A stretch of 17,791 bases of DNA from the NCBI GenBank assembly GCA_030151885.1, contig JASLCG010000084.1, positions 1 through 17,791 of the forward strand. Direction: 5' to 3'. Positions 1 through 7,613 of the stretch are shown in pieces. The notes under the pieces are model-generated. The model did no database searches and was not told the DNA's origin. It saw only the letters and a program-made list of their open reading frames with translations. A program made the position numbers and the translations under genes. Within the stretch, counting starts at the first letter, position 1, and each line of letters begins with the position of its first letter. This DNA is from Bacteroides sp. (GTDB lineage Bacteria > Bacteroidota > Bacteroidia > Bacteroidales > Bacteroidaceae).

Positions 1-40
1 AGAGTTAGCCCTTTTATTTGAATAATGTATTATAGAATTA

Positions 41-511
41 TCAATCTATAGTATCACAAGATGTAAAAAAGTATTTTTCTTTAGCTTCGTCTTGCGGCAC
101 AGTAAAATATGTGCAAATAGTTTGAGAACAGAGCTCTCCATTTTTATTGTATAATTCGGCTTCAATAAAAACAACGTGCCTTTTTTGATCTTTTATTCTA
201 GCACGTAAAGTTATTTCTTCATCTACAGTACTGATAGATTTAAGATACTTAGTCTCCATTTTAAATGTTACACCTGTAGTCTGTTTCTTTCGGATAATTA
301 CCCAGGCGCATATTTCGTCTAGTAAAACAGCTTGAATTCCCCCGTGTAGAGTATTTAGCCAGCCTTGATATTTATCTTCAGGCTTCCAAATGCTAACAAT
401 ATCTTCACCATCTTCGTAGAATTCCATTTTAACTCCAGCAGGATTTGTTGGAGCACATCCAAAACAATAATACCCTTTCAAACCTTCCCAAGGGTTTGTT
501 AGTTTTTTCAT
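41..511 (-). CDS. PaaI-family hotdog thioesterase
   Basis: The 156-residue protein looks like a single hotdog-fold acyl-CoA thioesterase of the PaaI/YbgC superfamily, cytoplasmic and without a signal peptide. The N-terminus has the CFGC...NPAGVKMEF pattern (residues 16-31) common in this family. A central LHGGI motif (residues 55-59) is followed by an acidic pair D65-E66, where the catalytic acid of PaaI-type enzymes lies. The substrate acyl group cannot be inferred. The start lies only 3 nt behind the xpt stop, so it is the last gene of an mltG-xpt-thioesterase operon and is probably translationally coupled. The TGA stop reads on the minus strand at 41-43. The family assignment is good; the biological role is unknown. 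Confidence 0.85.
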   Translation of the reverse strand: MKKLTNPWEGLKGYYCFGCAPTNPAGVKMEFYEDGEDIVSIWKPEDKYQGWLNTLHGGIQAVLLDEICAWVIIRKKQTTGVTFKMETKYLKSISTVDEEITLRARIKDQKRHVVFIEAELYNKNGELCSQTICTYFTVPQDEAKEKYFFTSCDTID

Positions 512-514
512 ATA

Positions 515-1081
515 TTATCGAACTTTTATTTGACAGTTATCTAGACTCTCTATAATTGCAAGAGATTCTACTCTGATGTTTTGTGCTTCAATTGCTTTTC
601 TTCCTTCCTGAAAGGCTTTTTCAATAATGAATCCCATGCCTACTAAATTGGCTCCCGACTGTTTTATTAGGTCAATTACTCCTAGTGCAGCATTACCATA
701 AGCTAAAAAGTCATCTACAAACAGAACATTATCATTAGGTGTTAAATACTCTTTGCTTATTACAACATCATACTCTCTGTCTTTAGTAAAAGAGTGTACT
801 TTTGTTGTTAAAAAACTATCCATTGTTTTAGGAGTTTTTTTCTTTGCAAAGACAACAGGTAATCCTAATAAATATCCCGTCATGATAGCTGGTGCTATGC
901 CGCTTGCTTCGATAGTCATAATTTTATTGACATTGGTCGATGCAAATAGTCTGACAAACTCTACTCCTATGGATTTCATTAAAATGGGATCCATTTGATG
1001 ATTAATAAAGCTATCTACTTTGAGAATTCCTCCCTCAAAGCATTTACCATCTTGTAAAATTCTCTTTTTTAATAATTCCAT
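515..1081 (-). CDS. xpt: xanthine phosphoribosyltransferase
   Basis: Purine salvage enzyme that makes XMP from xanthine and PRPP. The 188-residue length fits the Xpt family (about 190). The PRPP-binding signature VLFVDDFLAYGNAA is at residues 119-132 with the acidic pair D123-D124. The N-terminal MELLKKRI and the EASGIAPAI segment (58-66) also match Xpt from Firmicutes and Bacteroidota. The gene lies 19 nt behind mltG and 3 nt before the thioesterase, so all three are probably cotranscribed. Many Firmicutes xpt genes have a purine riboswitch upstream. Here the upstream gap is far too short for one, so guanine or xanthine control at this position is not expected. An adenine or hypoxanthine phosphoribosyltransferase is a less likely alternative. 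Confidence 0.9.
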   Translation of the reverse strand: MELLKKRILQDGKCFEGGILKVDSFINHQMDPILMKSIGVEFVRLFASTNVNKIMTIEASGIAPAIMTGYLLGLPVVFAKKKTPKTMDSFLTTKVHSFTKDREYDVVISKEYLTPNDNVLFVDDFLAYGNAALGVIDLIKQSGANLVGMGFIIEKAFQEGRKAIEAQNIRVESLAIIESLDNCQIKVR

Positions 1082-1100
1082 AGTTTTTGTGTGTTTTATG

Positions 1101-2147
1101 TTATCTATAAATTTTTCTTCTATTTAATTCTCTCCAATACTTTCTAGAGTTGGCTAAATGATCTTTTAAATTCGTGGCAAAGTTATGTCTGCCCGAAAAA
1201 TCTTCCTTAGCACACATATACAGGTAGTTATGAGAGGCAAAATTTAATACGCTTTCTAAGCCTTGTTGAGAAGCTAGTCGTATTGGGCCAGGGGGTAATC
1301 CTGTGTTTTTATATGTGTTGTATGGAGAATCAATTTGAGTGTCTTTTTCCAAAACTCTTTTAATCGCAAAATCTTGAAGAGCAAACTTTACAGTAGGATC
1401 TGCCTGGAGTGGAATATTTCTTCTTAATCTATTAATATATAATCCCGCTACGATAGGCTTCTCGTCAGGTACGTTGGTCTCTTCTTCTACAATAGAGGCC
1501 AATATTGAGACTTCAAGTGTTGATAAACCTGCTTCAGAAGCCTTATTAAGTCTTTCTTGATTCCAAAAACGTTTATGTTCTTTTTGAAAACGGCTTATTA
1601 GATCTTTGGCAGATATATTCCAGTAAACTTCGTATGTGTTTGGAATAAATATTTCTACAATGGTTTGAGGTGTGTAACCAATACTATCTAGAAATAGTTC
1701 ATTATTAAATAAATTGATAACAGATATAGAGTCTATCATCAGTTGATTTGCTAACCTACCAGCCAATGTTTCTTTTGTTCTAATATTATTAAAAACTAAC
1801 TTAGAAGGGGTTTGGTGTCCTCTAGTAAGTTTATTTATCAAAGTATATGGAGTATCTTTTGGAGTAATGCTGTACTTGCCGGTTTGGATATGTTGGGCAT
1901 AGTTGTTTTTTTTAGCCATTACTTTGATAGCATTACTAATGGGTTTTTTAGTGATTTTTTCTATTTTATTATAGACAGAATCGATGTTATCTTCTTCGTA
2001 AATGAATAGATATTCAGTAGATTGGGAAGATGATTTTAAAATGTGGCTATTGAGAAAATATTGCAGGAAAAAGTATCCCGCAAGAAATAGTGCGGTTAAT
2101 AGAAGTAGAAAAATAGATATTTTCTTTCTATTACTTATAGAGTTCAT
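1101..2147 (-). CDS. mltG: endolytic murein transglycosylase MltG
   Basis: YceG-like/MltG protein, an inner-membrane lytic transglycosylase that cuts nascent glycan strands and is thought to set their length. The 348-residue protein has a short basic N-terminus, one membrane anchor at about residues 10-32, and a periplasmic domain with the family core: IPNTYEVYW (168-176), LASIVEEET (216-224) and the INRL...LQADPTVKFAL stretch (238-257). E221 in IVEEET aligns with the catalytic glutamate of E. coli MltG (IVEKET). The C-terminal SPYNTYKNTGLPPGPI block is also diagnostic. It is first in an operon with xpt and a thioesterase, behind a -7 box at 2174-2181. The short length is usual for Bacteroidota. 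Confidence 0.93.
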   Translation of the reverse strand: MNSISNRKKISIFLLLLTALFLAGYFFLQYFLNSHILKSSSQSTEYLFIYEEDNIDSVYNKIEKITKKPISNAIKVMAKKNNYAQHIQTGKYSITPKDTPYTLINKLTRGHQTPSKLVFNNIRTKETLAGRLANQLMIDSISVINLFNNELFLDSIGYTPQTIVEIFIPNTYEVYWNISAKDLISRFQKEHKRFWNQERLNKASEAGLSTLEVSILASIVEEETNVPDEKPIVAGLYINRLRRNIPLQADPTVKFALQDFAIKRVLEKDTQIDSPYNTYKNTGLPPGPIRLASQQGLESVLNFASHNYLYMCAKEDFSGRHNFATNLKDHLANSRKYWRELNRRKIYR

Positions 2148-2173
2148 ACAGCTTTTGTTTCAAGTTTATCTTA

Positions 2174-2181
2174 CAAAGATA
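2174..2181 (-). promoter_or_regulatory. candidate -7 box for mltG operon
   Basis: On the minus strand this reads TATCTTTG, matching the Bacteroidota -7 consensus TAnnTTTG, with the box ending 26 nt before the mltG start codon. No convincing -33 TTG is seen about 20 nt upstream, so the call rests on the -7 box and its position between the upstream hairpin and the gene. Confidence 0.5.
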
Positions 2182-2220
2182 ATAAGATTTCAGAAGTAAT
2201 TGTTGTATATTGATGCTATA

Positions 2221-2263
2221 AATAATACGAGCGATGAAAACATTATTCATCGCTCGTATTATT
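2221..2263 (-). terminator. hairpin terminator of the ROK repressor gene
   Basis: A perfect 18-bp stem (2221-2238 with 2246-2263) encloses a 7-nt loop, 20 nt behind the stop of the ROK gene. The 3' arm on the minus strand ends TATTATT, which gives a mixed A/U rather than pure U tail. It separates the ROK transcript from the mltG promoter downstream. The stem is symmetrical, but no plus-strand gene ends here. Confidence 0.75.
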
Positions 2264-2283
2264 TATTTGGTGCAAAGTATCTT

Positions 2284-3495
2284 TTAGTTATTAATTTCAA
2301 ATATTTTGCTTCTTGCCATCATACATGACCCAATAACTCCAGCTTTATCCTGTAATCTGGAAGTTTTTATTTTAGAGTCTTTATTAACTAAGTTTAGTGA
2401 GTACTTTCTAACAGCAGTTTTTATGGGTTGTGTAATGTAATCGCCAGTTAACGATAAAGTACCTCCAATAATAACTAGTTCTGGATTGAAAATGTTAATT
2501 AATCCTGCAATTTGCTTTCCTAGTTTTTCACCTATTTCCTCAATAACTTCTATGCATAACATATCTTCGTGAAGAGTAGCATCAATAATGTCTTCAAGGG
2601 TTATGTTTTCGCCACTATTTACTTTTTGAGATAAGATAGAAGTCTCTCCATTTATTATTCTCTCTATTAATATGCGGTGTAATGCACTTCCAGAAGCTTC
2701 TGTTTCAAGACATCCTTTTTTACCACAGTGGCATAGAATTTCATTATTATAGACATTTACGTGTCCAAACTCTCCAGCGAATCCAGATCTTCCGACGTAC
2801 ATTTTGCTATCAATAATGATTCCGATTCCGATTCCCCAGCTGATATTGACAAATATAATATCTCTCTCTCCTTTTACTATACCTTGCATAAACTCTCCGA
2901 ATGCCATTGCTCTAGTATCGTTATCAATTGTAACGTTATAAGACAATCTTTCAGAAAGTGTATCTGCAACGGGCCTTTCTTCAAAGTTATAGCTACTATA
3001 GCTATAGCCAGAATCAGGGTTAACTCTTCCAGAGATGTTAATATTAATATTTAGTATGTTATTTTTATCTATAGAAGTAGATTGTATAAAGTCTAATATT
3101 ATTTGGCATAAGTCGTCCATAGACGATTGGGTGTTTTGTGAATGGTATGGAATGCCCATTTTCATTTCAACAACCTCTCCTTTGAAGTTAATAAGACCAA
3201 TGTTTACGTCTTGCTTTAATATCTCAACCCCTATAAAATAGCCTGAGTCTGGATTTAAACCATATAAGCTAGGATGACGGCCACCAGCAGTCTCTAGTTT
3301 ACCATAGTCGTGAATAAACCCATCATCACCCATTTCGGTTATAAATTTTGTAACCGTTGGAATACTTAAGTCTAATTCTTTAGCTAACTCCGTGATAGTA
3401 GAGCTCCCATTATAGATATAATAAGAGATAATTTTTTTCTTCATGAGGGCACTTTTTGATCCCTTCTCGATTTGCTCTAACAGTTTATGCCTCAT
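2284..3495 (-). CDS. ROK-family transcriptional repressor (NanR/NagC-like role)
   Basis: The 403-residue protein joins an N-terminal winged helix-turn-helix (about residues 15-75, recognition part ITELAKELDLSIPTVTKFITEM at 34-55) to a ROK sugar-binding domain. The ROK zinc signature CHCGKKGCLE is at 255-264, GEFGH at 241-245 and the ND pair of the sugar pocket at 192-193. The usual ATP-binding DxGGT motif near the start of the ROK domain is replaced by VEILKQD (about 90-96), so this is a regulator and not a kinase. It is transcribed away from nanA across a 293-bp gap that holds palindromes. By analogy with NagC and Mlc, a sialic acid breakdown product such as ManNAc or GlcNAc may be the inducer; which one cannot be read from the sequence. 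The start at 3495 keeps the HTH intact and lies about 30 nt behind a -7 box. Confidence 0.88.
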   Translation of the reverse strand: MRHKLLEQIEKGSKSALMKKKIISYYIYNGSSTITELAKELDLSIPTVTKFITEMGDDGFIHDYGKLETAGGRHPSLYGLNPDSGYFIGVEILKQDVNIGLINFKGEVVEMKMGIPYHSQNTQSSMDDLCQIILDFIQSTSIDKNNILNININISGRVNPDSGYSYSSYNFEERPVADTLSERLSYNVTIDNDTRAMAFGEFMQGIVKGERDIIFVNISWGIGIGIIIDSKMYVGRSGFAGEFGHVNVYNNEILCHCGKKGCLETEASGSALHRILIERIINGETSILSQKVNSGENITLEDIIDATLHEDMLCIEVIEEIGEKLGKQIAGLINIFNPELVIIGGTLSLTGDYITQPIKTAVRKYSLNLVNKDSKIKTSRLQDKAGVIGSCMMARSKIFEINN

Positions 3496-3524
3496 TGTTA
3501 TAGTTCTTATGACAATTATTTAAA

Positions 3525-3532
3525 CAAATATA
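3525..3532 (-). promoter_or_regulatory. candidate -7 box for ROK repressor gene
   Basis: On the minus strand this reads TATATTTG, an exact TAnnTTTG match, 29 nt upstream of the repressor start. The expected -33 position is A/T rich without a clear TTG. A palindrome at 3568-3587 lies just upstream of this promoter, so the repressor may also control itself. Confidence 0.5.
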
Positions 3533-3567
3533 TGTAATAAAGTATTTAAGTAAAAATATTATGAATT

Positions 3568-3587
3568 GTAAATGTCAAAATATTTAC
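3568..3587. promoter_or_regulatory. palindrome, candidate operator (repressor side)
   Basis: GTAAAT at 3568-3573 is inverted as ATTTAC at 3582-3587 across an 8-nt spacer. It lies in the divergent rok-nanA control region, upstream of the repressor's own -7 box. The half-site shares GTAAA with the stronger palindrome at 3659-3686. In such AT-rich DNA, chance is a real alternative. Confidence 0.3.
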
Positions 3588-3658
3588 TTTTAGATAGATT
3601 GTTTGTTTTCACAGTGATAAAAAAGGTATATCATAGTTTAATCTTTATTAAATAGATA

Positions 3659-3686
3659 GTGTTTACTAAAATAATTTAATAAACAC
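3659..3686. promoter_or_regulatory. 28-bp imperfect palindrome, candidate ROK operator
   Basis: Left arm GTGTTTACTA (3659-3668) and right arm TAATAAACAC (3677-3686) are inverted repeats with 9 of 10 pairs. The whole 28 bp matches its own reverse complement at 24 of 28 positions. The right edge reaches the expected -33 region of the nanA promoter, about 24 bp before the -7 box, where a bound repressor could block RNA polymerase. Assigning it to the neighbouring ROK protein is inference from position and symmetry. Confidence 0.5.
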
Positions 3687-3709
3687 CAGTCTTATTATAA
3701 ATAAAAATA

Positions 3710-3717
3710 TATCTTTG
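3710..3717 (+). promoter_or_regulatory. candidate -7 box for the nan operon
   Basis: TATCTTTG matches TAnnTTTG and predicts a transcript start near 3723, giving a leader of about 65 nt before nanA. No good -33 TTG is present, which is common for regulated promoters. It is flanked by the 3659-3686 palindrome upstream and a smaller one at 3731-3747. Confidence 0.6.
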
Positions 3718-3730
3718 TTAGTGACGAATG

Positions 3731-3747
3731 ATATAAAGAGCTTATAT
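3731..3747. promoter_or_regulatory. small palindrome just inside the nan leader
   Basis: ATATAA (3731-3736) and TTATAT (3742-3747) are inverted around a 5-nt centre. The predicted transcript start is about 8 bp upstream, so this could be a downstream operator or a weak RNA hairpin. It is short and AT-only, so it may be chance. Confidence 0.25.
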
Positions 3748-3788
3748 TGTCAAACTTTAGATTTAGTAACAATTAAACCGCTTAAGTT

Positions 3789-4709
3789 ATGTTTGAAAAA
3801 ATAGAAGGGTTAATCAATGCCCCATTTACACCATTTCATGCAAATGGTGAGTTAAATTTAGATCCAATTGAGAAGTATGCAGAACTTTTAGTGAAGAACA
3901 AACTTCAAGGAGTATTTATTAATGGATCATCTGGAGAAGGATATTTGCTTTCGGAAGAAGAAAGAATGCAAATTGCCGAGAAATGGATGTCTGTTGTACC
4001 TGCAGGTTTCAAAGTTATTGTACATGTAGGAAGTACTTGTATTAAAGAGAGCTTTAGGTTAGCACAACATGCTCAAAAAATAGGAGCTTTTGGTATTGGT
4101 GCAATGGCTAGTCCATTCCCTAAAGTTGGTCGTGTTGAGGAGCTTGTAAAATATTGCGAAGAGATAGCTGCTGGTGCTCCAAATTTACCATTCTACTTTT
4201 ACCATATACCAGCATTTAATGGCGTATTCTTATCTATGCTTGAGTTCTTAAAAGCTGTTGATGGCAGAATTCCTAACTTTGCAGGTATTAAATACACATT
4301 TGAAAGTCTGTATGAGTATAACCAATGTAGACTATATAAAGGAGGTAAATTTGATATGCTTCATGGTCAAGATGAGACTATTCTTCCTTGTCTAGCTATG
4401 GGAGGTGCCCAAGGTGGTATTGGTGGTACAACTAACTATAATGGAATAAATTTAGTGGGTATCATTGAGGCTTGGAAAGCTGGTGATTTGGAGAAAGCAA
4501 GAGAATTACAAAATTACTCGCAAGAGGTTATAAATGTAATATGTAAATATAGAGGAAACATCGTAGGTGGTAAGCGCATTATGAAGCTTATAGGTCTTGA
4601 CTTAGGTCCTAACCGTACTCCTTTCCAATCTATGACTGATGCTGAAGAGGCTTCACTAAAGAAAGACTTAGAAGCTATTTCATTCTTTGACCGTTGTAAT
4701 AAATTTTAA
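3789..4709 (+). CDS. nanA: N-acetylneuraminate lyase
   Basis: Cytoplasmic class I aldolase that splits N-acetylneuraminate into N-acetylmannosamine and pyruvate. The 306 residues fit the DHDPS/NAL TIM-barrel family. The pyruvate carboxylate-binding GSSGEG is at residues 46-51, the catalytic Tyr138 lies in FYFYHIP, and the Schiff-base Lys168 lies in GIKYT. The FYFYHIP and GIKYT forms and the following nan genes favour sialic acid lyase over dihydrodipicolinate synthase. It is the first gene of the operon; nanE starts 6 nt after its stop, which suggests coupled translation. There is no Shine-Dalgarno sequence before the ATG, as is usual in this phylum. In Bacteroides fragilis the corresponding gene has been called nanL. 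Confidence 0.95.
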   Translation: MFEKIEGLINAPFTPFHANGELNLDPIEKYAELLVKNKLQGVFINGSSGEGYLLSEEERMQIAEKWMSVVPAGFKVIVHVGSTCIKESFRLAQHAQKIGAFGIGAMASPFPKVGRVEELVKYCEEIAAGAPNLPFYFYHIPAFNGVFLSMLEFLKAVDGRIPNFAGIKYTFESLYEYNQCRLYKGGKFDMLHGQDETILPCLAMGGAQGGIGGTTNYNGINLVGIIEAWKAGDLEKARELQNYSQEVINVICKYRGNIVGGKRIMKLIGLDLGPNRTPFQSMTDAEEASLKKDLEAISFFDRCNKF

Positions 4710-4715
4710 ATATCC

Positions 4716-5909
4716 ATGGATAAAATTCAATATCTGAACTATTGGAAGACTAAATATAGAGAAGATTTAGTTCAGAATATATTGCCTTTTTGGTTAGAAA
4801 ATGGCTTAGATAAAGAATGTGGAGGTATCTTAACTTGTCTTGATAGAGATGGCAGTTTAATGGATACTACTAAGTCTGTATGGTTTCAGGGTAGATTTGC
4901 ATTCACTGCAGCTTTTGCATATAATAATATTGAAAAAAGGCAAGAGTGGTTGGATGCAGCTAAGAATACATTAGATTTTATTGATGATTATTGCTTTGAT
5001 AAAACTGATGGTAGAATGTACTTTGAAGTTACAAGAGAAGGTGCTCCATTACGTAAGAGAAGATATGTTTTCTCCGAAACCTTTGCAACTATTGCTTATG
5101 CAGAGTATGCTTTGGCTACTCAAGATAAAAAGTATGCAGAAAAAGCGTTAGAACTTTTTAAACGTACTCTAGAATTCTTAGAAACTCCAGGGATACTACC
5201 AGGAAAGTATGAGCCAACAGTAAAGCAATTAGGTCATTCAATTACAATGATTCTAATTAATACAGCTGCAAGAGTAAGAAAGGTTGTAGAAGATGAGTCA
5301 ATAGAAAAACAAATTGATGAGTCTATAAAAGCGATACAAAGTAAGTTTATGCACCCAGAGTTTAAAGCATTGCTTGAAACTGTAGGTCCTAATGGAGAGT
5401 TTATTGATACTAATGTGGGTAGAACTATTAATCCAGGTCATGCTATCGAAACTTCTTGGTTTATCTTAGAGGAAGCTAAGCATAGAAACTGGGATAAGAA
5501 GTTAGTTGATACGGCATTAACCATCTTTGACTGGTCTTGGGACTGGGGTTGGGATGAAACCTATGGAGGTATTATAAACTTTAAAGACTGCAAAGGCTTA
5601 CCATGTCAAGACTATGCTCAAGATATGAAGTTTTGGTGGCCTCAAACAGAAGCAATTATTGCAACTCTATATGCATACTTGGCTTCGGGAGATGATAAAT
5701 ATCTAGAAAAGCACAAACAAATAAGTGATTGGACATATAAACACTGTGTTGACGATCAATATCCTGAATGGTATGGGTATTTACATAGAGATGGCTCTGT
5801 GGCTCAGCCAGCAAAAGGAAATTTATTTAAAGGTCCTTTCCATATTCCGAGAATGATGGTTATGGGATATTTGCTTTGTGATGAGATATTAAAAAAAGCA
5901 GAATCGTAA
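4716..5909 (+). CDS. nanE: N-acylglucosamine 2-epimerase (AGE family)
   Basis: Likely converts free ManNAc to GlcNAc in the cytoplasm. This is the Bacteroides route, which differs from the E. coli one, where NanK phosphorylates ManNAc first and NanE is an unrelated phosphate epimerase. The 397-residue protein has the AGE (alpha/alpha)6-barrel features: WFQGRFAF around R60, GHS with H174, PGHAIE with H242, WPQTEA at 308-313 and FHIPR with H376. H242 and H376 correspond to the two catalytic histidines known in mammalian renin-binding-protein-type AGE. It starts 6 nt after nanA. The symbol follows B. fragilis usage. Cellobiose 2-epimerases share the fold, but the context argues for ManNAc. No GlcNAc kinase is encoded next to it, so a kinase elsewhere, such as a RokA-type enzyme, must complete the pathway. 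Confidence 0.92.
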   Translation: MDKIQYLNYWKTKYREDLVQNILPFWLENGLDKECGGILTCLDRDGSLMDTTKSVWFQGRFAFTAAFAYNNIEKRQEWLDAAKNTLDFIDDYCFDKTDGRMYFEVTREGAPLRKRRYVFSETFATIAYAEYALATQDKKYAEKALELFKRTLEFLETPGILPGKYEPTVKQLGHSITMILINTAARVRKVVEDESIEKQIDESIKAIQSKFMHPEFKALLETVGPNGEFIDTNVGRTINPGHAIETSWFILEEAKHRNWDKKLVDTALTIFDWSWDWGWDETYGGIINFKDCKGLPCQDYAQDMKFWWPQTEAIIATLYAYLASGDDKYLEKHKQISDWTYKHCVDDQYPEWYGYLHRDGSVAQPAKGNLFKGPFHIPRMMVMGYLLCDEILKKAES

Positions 5910-5948
5910 TAAATAATTAAATTAATAAATTACATAAAAAGATAGAAT

Positions 5949-7583
5949 ATGAAACGATTAGCATTTGCTATACTGTGTTCTTTATTTATAGGAACAATGG
6001 GTGTTTTTGCTCAAGATTGTGTGAAGGTAAAAGAGACTCGAATCCCTCTTTTATTGGAGCGTGAAGATAATGTATTGTATTACATTAGAATTGACTCTGA
6101 AGAGTATAAAAAAATGGATGAATTGACACTTGAATTTGGTCAAAATGTAGACTTAAAATCAGTAGATTCAATAACACTATATTATGGTGGTACCGAAGCT
6201 AGACAAGATTACAAACATAATAGAATGGCTCCTGTGAGTTATATCTCTTCACATGCACCTAAAAATACAGTGAAAGCAATCGCTTCATATTCCATTCCAT
6301 TGTCTAAAGTTGCTGTAAAGAAAAATCTAATCACCTTAAAGGCTGACAAAAAACTATTTCCAGGAGTTAACTTCTTCTGGGTAAGTGTGAAAATGTCTTC
6401 TAAGGCAAGCTTATCAACAACTTTTACCTCTGAGATTAAAAAAATTGTACTAGATGGTAAAGAAGCTCCTATTTGCTTAAAATCTACAGATGGGATTATT
6501 CATAGAACAGGTATTGGAGTTCGTAAAGCTGGTGACGATGGTTCGGCAGCATTTAGAATTCCGGGGTTAGTAACAACAAATAAAGGAACATTATTAGGTG
6601 TGTATGATGTACGCTATAACAATAGTGTTGACTTACAAGAGCATGTAGATGTAGGTGTAAGTAGAAGTACAGATGGTGGTGAAACTTGGGAAAAAATGCG
6701 TTTACCTCTTTCATTTGGTGAAACTGAAGGTCTTCCTTTATCACAAAATGGAGTAGGAGATCCTTCTATACTAGTTGATACTAAAACAAATACAATTTGG
6801 GTAGTTGCTGCATGGACACATGGAATGGGTAACCAACGTGCTTGGTTTAGCTCTATGCCAGGTATGGGTACAGAACATACTGCACAATTGGTATTATCAA
6901 AGAGTGAAGATGATGGTAAAACATGGTCTGCTCCAATTAATATAACAGAACAGGTAAAGGATCCGTCATGGTACTTTTTACTACAAGGTCCAGGAAGAGG
7001 TATTACAATGCAAGATGGTACATTAGTTTTCCCTATACAATATATTGCTGCTAATAGAATACCTAATGCTGGTATTATGTACAGTAAAGATAGGGGAGAG
7101 ACATGGCACATTCATAATCATGCACGAACTAATACTACAGAAGCACAAGTTGCTGAAGTAGAACCAGGTGTACTTATGTTAAATATGCGTGATAACCGTG
7201 GTGGCAGTAGAGCTGTTTATACAACTACAGATTTAGGAAAAACTTGGAAAGAACACGAGTCTTCTAGAACTGCATTACGTGAGCCTGTATGTATGGCTAG
7301 TTTAATATCGGTAGAAGCTAAAGATAATAGCTTGAATAAAGATATTTTATTATTCTCGAATCCTGATACAACTCAAGGACGTTATAATATAACCATTAAA
7401 ATGAGTTTAGATGGTGGTTATACCTGGAGTAAAGAGCACCAAGTATTACTTGACGAGGAGCATGGATGGGGATATTCTTGCTTAACAATGGTAGACGAAG
7501 ATACTGTCGGAATTTTATATGAAAGCAGTGTTGCTCATATGACATTCCAAACTGTTAAATTGTCGGAGTTAATAGGAAAATAA
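5949..7583 (+). CDS. nanH: secreted exo-alpha-sialidase (GH33)
   Basis: Releases terminal sialic acid from glycoconjugates. The 544-residue protein has a signal peptide (about 1-21, GVFAQ), an N-terminal beta-sandwich of the sialidase-associated type (about 30-175), and a six-bladed propeller. FRIPGL at 202-207 supplies the first arginine of the triad (R203). Asp boxes S/T-x-D-x-G-x-T-W occur at 240-247, 319-326, 379-386, about 426-433 and 486-493, so five are visible. GRYNIT and the GWGYSC segment near the C-terminus fit a third triad arginine and the nucleophilic tyrosine. The signal peptide is type I, not lipoprotein, and there is no type IX secretion C-terminal domain, so a periplasmic or otherwise exported location is likely. 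It follows nanE by 39 nt in the operon. It resembles the NanH sialidases of Bacteroides and Tannerella. Linkage preference cannot be read from the sequence. Confidence 0.94.
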   Translation: MKRLAFAILCSLFIGTMGVFAQDCVKVKETRIPLLLEREDNVLYYIRIDSEEYKKMDELTLEFGQNVDLKSVDSITLYYGGTEARQDYKHNRMAPVSYISSHAPKNTVKAIASYSIPLSKVAVKKNLITLKADKKLFPGVNFFWVSVKMSSKASLSTTFTSEIKKIVLDGKEAPICLKSTDGIIHRTGIGVRKAGDDGSAAFRIPGLVTTNKGTLLGVYDVRYNNSVDLQEHVDVGVSRSTDGGETWEKMRLPLSFGETEGLPLSQNGVGDPSILVDTKTNTIWVVAAWTHGMGNQRAWFSSMPGMGTEHTAQLVLSKSEDDGKTWSAPINITEQVKDPSWYFLLQGPGRGITMQDGTLVFPIQYIAANRIPNAGIMYSKDRGETWHIHNHARTNTTEAQVAEVEPGVLMLNMRDNRGGSRAVYTTTDLGKTWKEHESSRTALREPVCMASLISVEAKDNSLNKDILLFSNPDTTQGRYNITIKMSLDGGYTWSKEHQVLLDEEHGWGYSCLTMVDEDTVGILYESSVAHMTFQTVKLSELIGK

Positions 7584-7613
7584 TTTAGAAAATAAATTGC
7601 TTTTAAACGCGTT

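Noticed and set aside
1..40. Terminator after the thioesterase gene
   Set aside because: Only a weak AT-only inverted repeat overlapping the stop codon can be drawn, and the window ends too soon to judge.
1082..1100. Possible purine riboswitch before xpt
   Set aside because: Only 19 nt separate mltG and xpt, which is far too short for the aptamer seen before many Firmicutes xpt genes.
2284..3495. ROK protein as the missing ManNAc/GlcNAc kinase
   Set aside because: It has an N-terminal winged helix-turn-helix and a degenerate ATP-binding motif, so it is a regulator.
3789..4709. Dihydrodipicolinate synthase instead of sialic acid lyase
   Set aside because: The motifs FYFYHIP and GIKYT and the surrounding sialidase, AGE epimerase, NanM and NanT genes favour N-acetylneuraminate lyase.
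6614..7111. 165-codon open frame on the minus strand inside the sialidase gene
   Set aside because: The plus-strand frame encodes a clear GH33 sialidase with five Asp boxes. The antisense frame shows no recognisable domain and low-complexity composition, and it has no promoter.
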